Shown piece after piece: positions 41,384-50,233 of a stretch of DNA of 63,767 nt. The stretch is from an uncultured Eubacteriales bacterium (GTDB lineage: Bacteria; Bacillota; Clostridia; Christensenellales; Aristaeellaceae). The notes under the pieces were generated by a model, which saw only the letters and a list, made by a program, of their open reading frames with translations, made no database searches and had not been told where the DNA came from. Positions within the stretch are counted from its first letter, which is position 1, and every line of letters begins with the position of its first letter. The stretch is taken from assembly GCA_902801165.1 (NCBI GenBank), contig CADCHI010000018.1, positions 1-63,767 on the forward strand, in the 5' to 3' direction. The position numbers were made by a program, and so were the translations under genes.

Positions 41384-41848
41384 ATGCCGAGAAAGAAGCT
41401 GCAGGATACGATCGAAAAGACCGAGGAAGCGCTGGCCGTTGCCGAGATCGAGACGAAGAAGGCCACCCGTACCACCGCCCGCAAGGCGAAGACCGCCGTC
41501 GCCAAGGCCGTTGAGACCGTCGCCGGCGATGTGAAGGACGCCGCGGAAAAGGCGATCGTCGCCACCGAGATCGAGACCGGCAAGGCCAAGGCCAAGCGCA
41601 CGCGCAAGACTGCCGAGGCGAAGGAAGCCGTCAAGAGCGCCACCGAGAAGGCGAAGACCACGGTGAAGCGGGCCAAGGCCGCGAAGCTGAGCGTGGTCAT
41701 CCAGTCCCCGATGGGCGGCAACATCACCGCGGACGAGATCGCCGCGAAGATTCCCGCCGACGCCGAGAGCGTGTTCGTCCGCGTGGACCAGAACAAGCTG
41801 TGGTGGGTGAAGAAGGACGGCGAGACCGGCTCCGTCGATATCTGGTAA
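41384..41848 (+). CDS. DUF6465-type protein with histone-H1-like Lys/Ala/Thr tail
   Basis: A 154-aa protein. Residues 1-~98 are a Lys/Ala/Thr/Glu-rich helix (KKATRTTARKAKTAVAKAVE; KAKAKRTRKTAEAKEAVKSA) resembling bacterial histone-H1-like proteins. Residues ~100-154 form a compact domain (LSVVIQSPMGGNITADEIAA ... SVFVRVDQNKLWWVKKDGET) that matches DUF6465 of Clostridia. The function is unknown; the tail suggests DNA or polyanion binding, or cell-envelope association. The ATG at 41384 follows AAGGAGTTGATCC. With its own promoter and terminator it is monocistronic and probably highly expressed. Confidence 0.8.
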   Translation: MPRKKLQDTIEKTEEALAVAEIETKKATRTTARKAKTAVAKAVETVAGDVKDAAEKAIVATEIETGKAKAKRTRKTAEAKEAVKSATEKAKTTVKRAKAAKLSVVIQSPMGGNITADEIAAKIPADAESVFVRVDQNKLWWVKKDGETGSVDIW

Positions 41849-41907
41849 TCCAGGAGGCACTGCCCTTTCGATCGACCGCGAATTGCGCGGAGATCGTCGC
41901 ATAGCGG

Positions 41908-41940
41908 ACCCCCTCTGCGAACAATCGTGCAGAGGGGGTT
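41908..41940 (+). terminator. intrinsic terminator after the DUF6465 gene
   Basis: An 11-bp perfect stem (41908-41918 with 41929-41939) and 10-nt loop, followed by TCCATTT. Confidence 0.8.
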
Positions 41941-41987
41941 CCATTTGGGGGCTCAATCGTCAACAGAAAACCGGGGGAGACACGGTC

Positions 41988-42920
41988 ATGGAGTATTGGA
42001 TCGACATCATTCTACAGTTTTTCGTATTCGGGTTTGCGGGCTGGTGCATGGAGGTCGCCCTCAAGTACAGGCAGTACCACCGCTTCATCAACCGCGGCTT
42101 CCTGACCGGGCCGATATGCCCGATCTACGGCTTTGGCGTGGCGCTGATCACCATCGTCGTGGGCAATCTTGCCAGTGTTGAGTCCGGCCCCATCATGACC
42201 TTCGCCCTGTCCCTGGTGATCTGCGGCGCGGTGGAATACCTGACGAGCCTGGTCCTGGAGAAGATCTTCCACGCCCGCTGGTGGGACTACAGCCAGAAGC
42301 CCATGAATCTGCACGGGCGGGTCTGGATCGGCAACCTGATCCTGTTCGGCCTGGCAGGCGTGGCGATCATCCACGTGGTGGATCCCGCCTTCTTCGAGCT
42401 GCTCGGCCGCGTTTCGATCGTCGTCCGAAGGGCGGCCACGCTGGCCCTCCTGGCGATCCTCGCCGCGGACTTTGTCATCTCCTTCTTCGTGTTGAAGCTG
42501 GTCAAGGTCGGCGTCGACAGCAGCGAAGCGGACAACACCGAGCAGATCAGCCTGGAAGTCCGCCAGCTGCTGACCAACCGGTCCTACTTCCACAAGCGCT
42601 TCTCCGACGCCTATCCCGATGTGATCTACAGGACCGAGCGCGTGCAGGCCCGGATCGCGGCGGTGAAGGCGGAGGCAGAGCGCATGCACCAGGAGGCGGA
42701 GAAGCGCCTCGAGGCGCGTGCGGGCAAGGTCGCGGCCAGCCTCGAGCCGGCGTACATGATCCGCGCCGACCTGGTTGGCAAGCAGGACGAGCTGATCGCG
42801 ATGCTCTACGACGAAAACTCGGCCAGCGACGATATGAAGCGCTTGAAGGCCGAGATCGACCGGCAAAAGGAACGCCTGGAGAGCCACGTGCTGATCAAGC
42901 GCCCCGGCGGCAGGCGCTGA
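41988..42920 (+). CDS. CmpB/DUF1113-type membrane protein (putative ABC transporter permease)
   Basis: A 310-aa protein. The N-terminal ~180 residues hold about five membrane segments and the family signature FFVFGFAGWCMEVALKYRQY, FINRGFLTGPICPIYGFG, and WWDYSQKPMNLHGRV. The C-terminal ~120 residues are a charged cytoplasmic helix or coiled coil (RIAAVKAEAERMHQEAEKRL). The family is often labelled putative ABC transporter permease, but the evidence for transport is thin and no ATPase is adjacent. The ATG at 41988 follows GGGGGAGACACGGTC. A degenerate GATCCTTCGC repeat lies 16 bp after the stop. Confidence 0.85.
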   Translation: MEYWIDIILQFFVFGFAGWCMEVALKYRQYHRFINRGFLTGPICPIYGFGVALITIVVGNLASVESGPIMTFALSLVICGAVEYLTSLVLEKIFHARWWDYSQKPMNLHGRVWIGNLILFGLAGVAIIHVVDPAFFELLGRVSIVVRRAATLALLAILAADFVISFFVLKLVKVGVDSSEADNTEQISLEVRQLLTNRSYFHKRFSDAYPDVIYRTERVQARIAAVKAEAERMHQEAEKRLEARAGKVAASLEPAYMIRADLVGKQDELIAMLYDENSASDDMKRLKAEIDRQKERLESHVLIKRPGGRR

Positions 42921-42936
42921 GCCCGGAAGAGAGACG

Positions 42937-43009
42937 AAGATCCTTCGCCTTGCTCAGGATTGACACCGAAACGGAGTCCTGTCATCCTGAACGCCGGCGA
43001 AGGATCTTT
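42937..43009. repeat. degenerate copy of the GATCCTTCGC inverted repeat
   Basis: Arms 42939-42960 and ~42980-43007 match the 26308-26383 repeat in sequence but have several mismatches, especially in the right arm (GAACGCCGGCGAAGGATC). It too lies between convergent genes and may terminate both. Confidence 0.7.
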
Positions 43010-43037
43010 CGTTTTGCGGAAAAAGATGGCATGGGAC

Positions 43038-43149
43038 TAGAGTCTGTTTCTAAATTCGGAAAGATGCATTTTCGGCATCTAATCCTCCATTTCAGCGTTG
43101 GTTTCCCTTGACTTAGCCCCACTAAGCCTGCGGAAAACCACACACTCTA
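43038..43149 (+). repeat. MITE-like element, TAGAGT family, full copy
   Basis: 112 bp, starting TAGAGTCTGTTTCTAAAT and ending in an imperfect inverted version (CCACACACTCTA). Its first ~75 bp are nearly identical to 63673-63750. There is no coding capacity. It ends 15 bp from the stop of the RNase R gene. Confidence 0.75.
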
Positions 43150-43164
43150 ATCTGTCCACAGGCA

Positions 43165-45291
43165 TTATGCTTCGTCCGTTTCCGGGGCTGTCGGCTCCGC
43201 TCGGGGCGGCAGCAGCTCGAAGTTGATCTCGCCCAGGGGGATGTTCGCCCGCTCCAGGCGCACGCGGACCCGGTCGCCCAGCTTGAACACGGTGCCCGTG
43301 GCGCTGCCGACCAGGCGGCTGCGCTCCTTGTCGAACTCGTAATAGTCGTCCAACTGAGCGATGTGCACCAGGCCCTCCACGCGGTTGGGCAGCGTGACGT
43401 AGAAGCCCCAGCCGGTGACGGAGGAGATGGTGCCGTCGAACTTGCGCCCGGCCTGGCCGGAGATCCAGGCCGCCATCATGATGCTGTCGGCCTGGCGCTC
43501 GGCGGTGACGGCGGAATACTCCCGGGTGGAGCACTCCGACGCCAGCTCGCCCATGCGGCCGGAGAGGCGCTCGGCCTCCGCCTGCCGCCCGTCGACCAGC
43601 AGCTTCAGCATGCGGTGTACGATCAGGTCCGGGTAGCGGCGGATCGGCGAGGTGAAGTGGCAGTAGTCCTTCAGTGCCATGGCGAAGTGGCCCAGGGGCT
43701 TGTCGTCATAGCGCGCACGCTTCAGCGCCCGGAGCAGCGTGGTGCGGATCACGTCCCGGGCAGGGTGGTCCTTCACCTGCTCGAGGATGCCCTGGAGCAC
43801 GCCGGGATGGGGCTCCGGGCCGATGTGGGTGTACAGGTCCAGGCTCTCCAGCAGCGATTCCAGCGCGAACAGGCGGTCGCTGTCCGGCGATTCATGCACG
43901 CGGTAGACGAAGGGCAGCTCCGTCGTCCGGGCCAGCGCGGCCACGGTCTCGTTGGCGGCGAGCATGAAGTCTTCGATGATGCGCTCGCCCTCGCCCCGGG
44001 GCTGGCAGAGGATCTCGACGGGCCTGCCCTGGTCGTCCAGCACGAACTCCGGCTCGTCGATCTCAAAGTCGATGGCGCCCCGGGCCTGGCGGCGGGAGCG
44101 CAGCTGGTGGGAGAGGGCGCGCATGTCGAAGAGGGCCTCACGGACCTCCGCGGGAATGTCTGTGTCGCCGCCCTCGAACATGCGGTTCACGGCCTCATAG
44201 GTCAGCCGCGCATGGGAATGGATCACCGACTTGTACAGCCTGTGGTCCACCACGCGGCCATTCTCAACGGTCATCAGCAGGCTGAGGGCCAGGCGGTCCA
44301 CGTCCGGCATCAGCGAGCAGAGGTTGTTGGAAAGGCACTCCGGCAGCATCGGCACGGTGTAGCCCGGCAGGTAGAGGGACGTGCCCCGCAGCAGCGCGTC
44401 CTCGTCGATGGCGGTGCCGGGGCGTACGTAGTGGCTGACGTCCGCGATGTGCACGCCCAGCTCCCAGCCTCTTTCCATGCGCCTGATGGACACGGCGTCG
44501 TCGAAGTCCTTGGCGGTGGCGCCGTCGATGGTGAAGGTGAGCAGGCCGCGCAGGTCCTCCCGGCCCGCCAGGTCCTCCGGCAGGACGGTCTCGGGCATGG
44601 CGGCGGCTTCCATTTCCACCGCCTCCGGGCGCTCCGTGGCGAAGCCGTGGTCCTCGGCGGCGGCCTTCATCAGCGCCAGCAGGCTGTTCTCGTTGCCGAG
44701 CACGCGCAGGACGCTGGCGTAGATGGGCCGGTTCTGCACGGGATACTTCTCGATCTTCAGCAGCGCGATCTGGTCGTTCTTGACGAAGGAGAGGTCGCCG
44801 GTCAACACCACGTCATAGGGGATGCGCAGGTCGCAGGGCACGGCGGTGGCGAGGGTCCTGGCCTCCGCGCGGCGGTTCGGGCTGCCCTTGGGAGCCTTGC
44901 GCTCGATGCGCACATAGGCGGCGAAGGTGTCCTTCGCCCGCTTGAGCAGGTCGGTGAGCAGGCAGTGGTCGCCCAGGGGTCGGACCATCACCAGGTCGTC
45001 CGGCATGCAGCGCTCGGCGCCGGACATCGTCAGGGTCATGGCGGGCGCGCCGGACAGGGGATGGGCCATGGGCGTGCCGTTGCGCTGGAAGGATACCCGG
45101 GCGGCGGTGAGGCCGATGACCTCCGGGATGGCGTAGCCGCCCTTGCGGGTCGCGGCAACGCGGCCCTCCCGGGTCAGTTCGGCGAGGACCTGTTCCACCT
45201 GCTCCAGCGGCGCTTCCAGCGCTTCGGACAGCTGGCGGGCGGTGCGCGGCGCGGCCGCGCTTTTTATGGCTTCAAATATCTGCTCTTTCAT
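43165..45291 (-). CDS. rnr: ribonuclease R
   Basis: A 708-aa 3'-5' exoribonuclease. Domains in order: an N-terminal winged helix (residues 1-60), cold-shock OB folds (~65-225), the RNB catalytic domain (~245-570) with the acidic Mg-binding motif TIDGATAKDFDDAVSI, HIADVSHYVRPG and the CHFTSPIRRYPDLIVHR block, and an S1 domain (~620-695). The Lys-rich tail of E. coli RNase R is absent; the C terminus is acidic. It degrades structured RNA and helps mature tmRNA and rRNA. The ATG at 45291 overlaps the end of the upstream CorC/HlyC gene by 20 bp. Confidence 0.96.
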   Translation of the reverse strand: MKEQIFEAIKSAAAPRTARQLSEALEAPLEQVEQVLAELTREGRVAATRKGGYAIPEVIGLTAARVSFQRNGTPMAHPLSGAPAMTLTMSGAERCMPDDLVMVRPLGDHCLLTDLLKRAKDTFAAYVRIERKAPKGSPNRRAEARTLATAVPCDLRIPYDVVLTGDLSFVKNDQIALLKIEKYPVQNRPIYASVLRVLGNENSLLALMKAAAEDHGFATERPEAVEMEAAAMPETVLPEDLAGREDLRGLLTFTIDGATAKDFDDAVSIRRMERGWELGVHIADVSHYVRPGTAIDEDALLRGTSLYLPGYTVPMLPECLSNNLCSLMPDVDRLALSLLMTVENGRVVDHRLYKSVIHSHARLTYEAVNRMFEGGDTDIPAEVREALFDMRALSHQLRSRRQARGAIDFEIDEPEFVLDDQGRPVEILCQPRGEGERIIEDFMLAANETVAALARTTELPFVYRVHESPDSDRLFALESLLESLDLYTHIGPEPHPGVLQGILEQVKDHPARDVIRTTLLRALKRARYDDKPLGHFAMALKDYCHFTSPIRRYPDLIVHRMLKLLVDGRQAEAERLSGRMGELASECSTREYSAVTAERQADSIMMAAWISGQAGRKFDGTISSVTGWGFYVTLPNRVEGLVHIAQLDDYYEFDKERSRLVGSATGTVFKLGDRVRVRLERANIPLGEINFELLPPRAEPTAPETDEA

Positions 45292-46507
45292 GCTGTATCA
45301 GGACCTGGTCGACCTTGCGGCGCGCCGCGCTCTCCACGGTGACCTTGAGGCCGTTGTAGTCGAAGGTGTCGCCGGGCTGCGGAAAGTGCCCGAGCACCTC
45401 CAGCACCCAGCCGTTGACGGTGACGGAGTCGAAGTCCTCCGCGATGGGAACATGCTGGCGCAGGTCGTCCAGGCTGGCGCCGCCGGACACCCGGAGGCTG
45501 CCGTCGGGCAGTTGGACGATGTCCTCCACCACCTCGTCGTGCTCGTCCCAGATCTCGCCCACGAGCTCCTCCAGGATGTCCTCCATGGTCACGATGCCGG
45601 AGACGCCGCCGTATTCGTCCACCACCACGGCCATGTGGTTCTTGGTCCGCTGGAGCAGCTTCAGCAGCACGCCCAGCTGGGTGGAGGGCACCACGCACAG
45701 CGGCGCGGTCATCATCTCGCGGATGGACTTGCTGTCCCGCAGGCGATAGAAGTCCTTTTCGTGGAGTATGCCCACGATGGTGTCGATGCTATCCTCGTAG
45801 ACGGGAATCCGGGAGCGGCCGCTCTCCTCGAAGGTATGGGCGATCTTCTCCAGACTGTCCTCCACGTCCACGGCGACCAGCTCCACGCGGGGGGTGAGGA
45901 TGTCCTCGGCGGTGAGGTCGTTGAACTCGATGGCGGACCGGATCAGCTCGCTCTCGTGCTCGTCGATCTCGCCCTCGTTCTCGGCCTCCTCCACGATGGT
46001 GATCAGCTCCTCCTCGGTGATGCCCCGGTCTTCCTCCGGCTTCACCACTCGGTAGATCAGCTTCTGCCAGCAGGTGGTGAGGAAGATGATGGGGGCGAGG
46101 AGGTGGAGGATGGCATTCAACGCCGGGTAGAACGCCAGCGCGATCTTCTCGGGGTGTTCCTTGGCGATGCTCTTGGGGGCGATCTCGCCGAACATCAGCA
46201 CCACGACGGTCATCACCGCCGTGGACACAGAAACGCCCGCGCCGCCGATGAGCCTGACAAACAGGACCGTCGCCAGCGAGGCGGAGAGGATGTTCACGAT
46301 GTTGTTGCCCACCAGTATGCCCGAGAGCAGCCGGTCGTAGTCCTCGGCGAGGGCCAGCGCCTTGGCCGCGCGGCGGCTGCCGCCCTGGGCCATGTTCTTG
46401 AGCCGCACCCGGTTCAGGCTGGTGTAGGCGGTTTCAGAGGCGGAAAAAAACGCGGACATCGCCACCAGGACGATGAGCGCCAGAATGGATGTACCGTTGC
46501 CGTCCAT
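45272..46507 (-). CDS. CorC/HlyC-type membrane protein with CBS domains
   Basis: A 411-aa protein with three parts. An N-terminal DUF21/CNNM membrane domain (residues 1-~145) contains [20 protein letters not shown]. Two CBS domains (~200-320; [40 protein letters not shown]) follow. The CorC_HlyC transporter-associated domain is at the C terminus. Members are linked to Mg2+/Co2+ efflux and are not true hemolysins. The ATG is at 46507. Its stop codon lies 20 bp inside rnr, suggesting a coupled two-gene operon, an arrangement I do not recognise as standard. Confidence 0.92.
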   Translation of the reverse strand: MDGNGTSILALIVLVAMSAFFSASETAYTSLNRVRLKNMAQGGSRRAAKALALAEDYDRLLSGILVGNNIVNILSASLATVLFVRLIGGAGVSVSTAVMTVVVLMFGEIAPKSIAKEHPEKIALAFYPALNAILHLLAPIIFLTTCWQKLIYRVVKPEEDRGITEEELITIVEEAENEGEIDEHESELIRSAIEFNDLTAEDILTPRVELVAVDVEDSLEKIAHTFEESGRSRIPVYEDSIDTIVGILHEKDFYRLRDSKSIREMMTAPLCVVPSTQLGVLLKLLQRTKNHMAVVVDEYGGVSGIVTMEDILEELVGEIWDEHDEVVEDIVQLPDGSLRVSGGASLDDLRQHVPIAEDFDSVTVNGWVLEVLGHFPQPGDTFDYNGLKVTVESAARRKVDQVLIQHERADI

Positions 46508-46602
46508 TAAGGACTGTCACGCTCCTTGCTATGTCGATATTGTGCGCGCGGCGGCAGCCCATGGCCGCCGCCGCAGTGGTCAAATCCTATGTTCGCTGCC
46601 GG

Positions 46603-47616
46603 TCAGTCCAGAAGGCCGGCCACGTTTTCCGCGCGATACCCAAGCTCCTCGATCAGGGCGGGCCTGTCGGGCAGGCTGGACATCAGCACCTTGGTGGAAC
46701 CCTCGAGCACCACGTCCTCCAGCGCCGCGGGCACGAGCACGCAGTCGAAGGGATTGAGCGCCAGTTCGCCGTCGCGCCAGCGCAGGGTGCACTCGCCCAT
46801 GGGCGTGAGGAACAGCATGCGGCCCTTTTCCAGCGGCATTTTGCCGGACAGGTTCAGTCGGCAGAGCTCGAAGTGGGTGTCGGAGATATAATAGGTGCGG
46901 CTGCCGCCCTTGCACAGCACGGTGGTGCCCTCGATCTTCTCCAGGCTCAGATCCGGTCGGCAGACCTCCAGCGCCTTGTCGACGTGCAGCGGGCGGGAAT
47001 TGCCGTTCTTGTCCACGCGGCCCCAGTCCCACAGGCGGTAGGTGACGTCGCTGGTCTGCTGGATCTCGTAGCACAGGATGCCCTCGCCCAGGGCGTGGAC
47101 CATGCCGCTCGGGACATAATAGACGTCGCCCGGGCGCACGGTGCGCCAGCGCAGGCATTCCTCGAGGCGGCCCTCGTCGATGATCTGCTTCAGCGGCTCG
47201 CCGTTGGTCTCCACGCCGTAGACGATCCTGGCGCCGGGCTCGGCGTTGAGGATGATCCAGGCCTCGGTCTTGCCAGTGACGCGCTCGCCGTTGACGGTGT
47301 CGCTGTCGCCGGGATGGACCTGCACGGAGAGGGGCAGCAGGGTATCCAGCAGCTTGAGCAGCAGGGGGAACCGGCCTCCGGTGGTGCCGGTGAGCTCCTC
47401 GCCCCACAGCTCGACCATGCGGCACAGGGATTTGCCGGCGTGGGGGCCGTTGGAGACCATGCTCTCGAGGCCCGGCAGGGCGGAGATCTCCAGGCTCTCG
47501 CCGGTGGCATCCTCAGGCGCGTCCTTCATGAGCGTATCGCGCAGCATGTGGCCGCCCCAGGGGGTCTCTTCGCCGTGGCGGAATACAGGGGCCATCAAAA
47601 GTGGATATAAACTCAT
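46603..47616 (-). CDS. manA: mannose-6-phosphate isomerase, type I
   Basis: A 337-aa zinc cupin enzyme interconverting mannose-6-P and fructose-6-P. Metal and active-site features include LSVQVHPGDSDTVNG (a metal His), the TEAWIILNAEPGARIVYG strand, and GDVYYVPSGMVHALGEGILC (a second metal His). It is the short Firmicutes form. The ATG at 47616 follows GAAGGAGGATGTGAAGT, and a promoter sits at 47737-47765. It could serve mannose use or GDP-mannose supply; there are no neighbouring sugar genes. Confidence 0.93.
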   Translation of the reverse strand: MSLYPLLMAPVFRHGEETPWGGHMLRDTLMKDAPEDATGESLEISALPGLESMVSNGPHAGKSLCRMVELWGEELTGTTGGRFPLLLKLLDTLLPLSVQVHPGDSDTVNGERVTGKTEAWIILNAEPGARIVYGVETNGEPLKQIIDEGRLEECLRWRTVRPGDVYYVPSGMVHALGEGILCYEIQQTSDVTYRLWDWGRVDKNGNSRPLHVDKALEVCRPDLSLEKIEGTTVLCKGGSRTYYISDTHFELCRLNLSGKMPLEKGRMLFLTPMGECTLRWRDGELALNPFDCVLVPAALEDVVLEGSTKVLMSSLPDRPALIEELGYRAENVAGLLD

Positions 47617-47736
47617 ACTTCACATCCTCCTTCGTTGTGGGCCGCCTTCGGCGCCGTTTGCAGCGCCGGAAAACTGGCCTTGCAAAAGCTGCCTGCGTGG
47701 ATTATACTGGAAGTTGTAATCACCCCAGACAATGAT

Positions 47737-47765
47737 AATGTAACATGATGTTGCCCCAATGTCAA
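47737..47765 (-). promoter_or_regulatory. promoter of manA
   Basis: Minus strand -35 TTGACA (47760-47765), 17-bp spacer, -10 TACATT (47737-47742). Confidence 0.75.
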
Positions 47766-47819
47766 GGGATGGAGCAAAAACAATGGCCCTCGAGGGGCCG
47801 CGGAGGGGAGGGAAGCCCG

Positions 47820-50129
47820 GTGGCGAAGGTTCATTCGGTGAGCGTGCGCGCTCTGGCGGAGTTCGCCTTTGAAAAGGGCGACCTGATTCCCGCGGCCCGG
47901 GCGGCCTCCCGCATGCGGGACGGCGTGCGCGGCCACCAGGTGCTCCAGGAGATGCTGCCGGTCAGCTGGCGGCCCGAGGTGCCCGTGAGCCGGGACATCC
48001 CCATCGGCGGCCGGGTCCTGCGCGTGCACGGCCGGGCGGACGCGCTGTTCCTGGACGGCGAGACCGTCCGGGTGCTGGAGATCAAGACCACCACGAAGAA
48101 TCCCTCGGGGATCATGAAGTACGACTATCCCGTCCACTGGGCCCAGGGGGAGATCTACGCGGCGCTGTTCTGCCTGAACACCGGGGCGTCCCTAGCCGAG
48201 GTGCGGCTGACCTACGCGCGGCTGGACGGCAGCAAGCGGGAGTTTTCCGAGGATTACAACGCGTGGGAGCTGGAGGAGCGGCTGATGGCCTACGCCCGGC
48301 CCTACCTGGACTGGATCTCCCGGGTGGACGACTGGAAGGAGACCTCGAAGCCCACGCTGGACGACCTGCCCTTTCCCTTCGACAGCTTCCGGGAGGGCCA
48401 GCGGGAGATGGCGGCGCAGGTCTTCCTGGCGATGAAGAACCACGGCAACGCCCTGATTGAGGCCCCCACGGGCATCGGCAAGACGGCGGCTTCGCTGTTC
48501 GGGGCGCTGAAGGCGCTGGGCAAGGGCTACGTCACGGCGCTGTTCTACCTGACGGCCCGCACCACAGGCCGACGGGCGGCGGAGGAGGCGCTGGACCGGA
48601 TGCGCGGCATGGGCCTGGCCCTGCGCAGCGTGACCATCACCGCCAAGGAGAAGGCGTGCCTGCTGGAGAAGCGGGACTGCGCGGGCTGCCCCTACGCCGC
48701 GGGCTACTATGACCGGCGGCGGGACGCGCTGAAGCAGGCCATGGGCATCCAGAAGCTGGACGCCGATGCCATCCGGGAGCTGGCCCTGGACCACGAGCTG
48801 TGCCCCTTCGAGCTGTCACTGGACATCTCCGAGACGGCGGACGTGATCATCTGCGACTACAACTACGCCTTCGACCCCAAGGTGCGCCTGAAGCGCTACT
48901 TCGATTCCAAGTCCGGCGCGGGCCTGCTGGTGGACGAGGCCCACAACCTGGCGGACCGCGCCCGGGACATGCTCTCCGCAGAGCTCTCCGGGCGGCGCGC
49001 GGACGAGCTGCGAAAGGCGCTGGCCCAATTCGAGGGCAAGGACAGCCCGATGGTGCGCCTGCTGGGCGAGCTGCTCCGGGCCCTGGACGGGCGGGAGGTG
49101 GAGCAGGAGTGCGCCTCGGACCCGCCAGAGGCCGTCATCGAGGCGATGAAGCGATTCGTGGAGATCGCCACGGAGCTGGAGAGCGCGGAGCCCGAGGTCA
49201 TGGAGTTCATCTACGACGCCCAGTGGTTCGTCCGCGTGGCGAAGCAGTACGATCCGGAGCACTACCGGGCGCTGATCACGCCGGACGAGCGCTGGCTGAA
49301 CCTCCGCCTGTGGTGCTTCGATCCGTCGAAGCACCTGAAGCGGGCCCTGTCCCGGGTCAGCGGCGCGGCGCTGTTTTCGGCGACGCTGGCGCCGATGAAC
49401 TACTATGCCTCGATCCTCGGCGCGGACGGCGAGGCGGACACCTCCCTGCGGCTGGAATCGCCCTTCCCGCGGGAAAACCTGTGCGTTTTGCGCATGTCCC
49501 TGGCCGTGGGGCTCAAGGACCGGGAGCGCACGCTGAACGCCGTGGCCCAGGTGATCCATGCCATGGCCCAGGCCAAGCCGGGAAACTACCTGGCCTGCTT
49601 TCCCTCCTATGCCTACATGACCATGGCCTTTCGCCGCTATCGCATGCTGTGGCCCTACGAGGACGTGATCTGCCAGCAGAGCACCATGCCGGAGAAGGCC
49701 CGGGCGGAGTTTATCGCCCGGTTCGAGGCTTCGCCTAAGCACGGCATGGTGGCCTTTGTGGTGCTGGGCGGCGTGTTCGCCGAGGGCGTGGACCTGCCAG
49801 AGGACCGGCTGTCCGGCGCGGCGATCGTGACCATCGGCATCCCACAGCTGAGCTTTGAGCGGGAACAGCTCCGGGAGCTGCTGGACGACGGGGACGAGGG
49901 CGGCTATGACGCGGCCTACGTCTATCCCGGCGTACGCCGGGTGCTGCAGGCCGCGGGCCGCGTGATCCGCACGGAGAAGGACCGGGGCGTGGTGCTGCTG
50001 ATGGACGCTCGCTACCGGCAGGAGAAGTATCGCTCGCTGATGCCGCCTCACTGGGACGTGGAGGACGTGAAGAAGATGAGCGAGCTGAACGCGCGGCTCA
50101 AGGCCTTTTGGGAGGAATCCGGGAAATAA
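47820..50129 (+). CDS. PD-(D/E)XK nuclease fused to XPD/DinG-type Fe-S helicase
   Basis: A 769-aa protein. Residues ~1-190 resemble a RecB/Cas4-type nuclease, with an Asp in RADALFLDGE and the E-x-K pair Glu87/Lys89 (LEIKTTTK), followed by a Gln/Glu helix (HWAQGEIYAALF). The helicase part has Walker A near 215 (EAPTGIGKTAAS), four iron-sulfur cysteines (Cys280, Cys287, Cys290, Cys328) and a DEAH box near 371 (VDEAHNLADRA). Motif VI-like AAGRVIRTEKDRG is near the end. It should unwind DNA 5'-3' and may cut it. The GTG at 47820 follows GGAGGG; an upstream extension lacks a site. Confidence 0.88.
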   Translation: MAKVHSVSVRALAEFAFEKGDLIPAARAASRMRDGVRGHQVLQEMLPVSWRPEVPVSRDIPIGGRVLRVHGRADALFLDGETVRVLEIKTTTKNPSGIMKYDYPVHWAQGEIYAALFCLNTGASLAEVRLTYARLDGSKREFSEDYNAWELEERLMAYARPYLDWISRVDDWKETSKPTLDDLPFPFDSFREGQREMAAQVFLAMKNHGNALIEAPTGIGKTAASLFGALKALGKGYVTALFYLTARTTGRRAAEEALDRMRGMGLALRSVTITAKEKACLLEKRDCAGCPYAAGYYDRRRDALKQAMGIQKLDADAIRELALDHELCPFELSLDISETADVIICDYNYAFDPKVRLKRYFDSKSGAGLLVDEAHNLADRARDMLSAELSGRRADELRKALAQFEGKDSPMVRLLGELLRALDGREVEQECASDPPEAVIEAMKRFVEIATELESAEPEVMEFIYDAQWFVRVAKQYDPEHYRALITPDERWLNLRLWCFDPSKHLKRALSRVSGAALFSATLAPMNYYASILGADGEADTSLRLESPFPRENLCVLRMSLAVGLKDRERTLNAVAQVIHAMAQAKPGNYLACFPSYAYMTMAFRRYRMLWPYEDVICQQSTMPEKARAEFIARFEASPKHGMVAFVVLGGVFAEGVDLPEDRLSGAAIVTIGIPQLSFEREQLRELLDDGDEGGYDAAYVYPGVRRVLQAAGRVIRTEKDRGVVLLMDARYRQEKYRSLMPPHWDVEDVKKMSELNARLKAFWEESGK

Positions 50130-50136
50130 AAACATC

Positions 50137-50174
50137 CCAGACCGAAGTCTGGAATGTATACAGACCAAAGTCTG
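50137..50174. repeat. pair of CAGACC/GTCTGG palindromes after the helicase gene
   Basis: CCAGAC-CGAA-GTCTGG (50137-50152) and CAGAC-CAAA-GTCTG (50161-50174) lie in tandem between convergent genes. Related copies (CAGACCAAGGTCTG) occur at the end of the gene at 57047 and, degenerate, near 54736. They may act as weak terminators. Confidence 0.55.
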
Positions 50175-50233
50175 GGAATGATTTGCCGGGCAGACATCGC
50201 AATCGCGACGATCCCGTGAAGCGCCAAGGGCGT

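Noticed and set aside
46580-47425. 281-aa alternative frame inside manA
   Set aside because: Arg/Gln/Gly-rich shadow product; manA's frame carries the cupin and zinc motifs.
47820-50129. Cas4-type nuclease as evidence of a CRISPR locus
   Set aside because: The nuclease domain is fused to an XPD-like helicase, and no repeat array or other cas gene is in the window.
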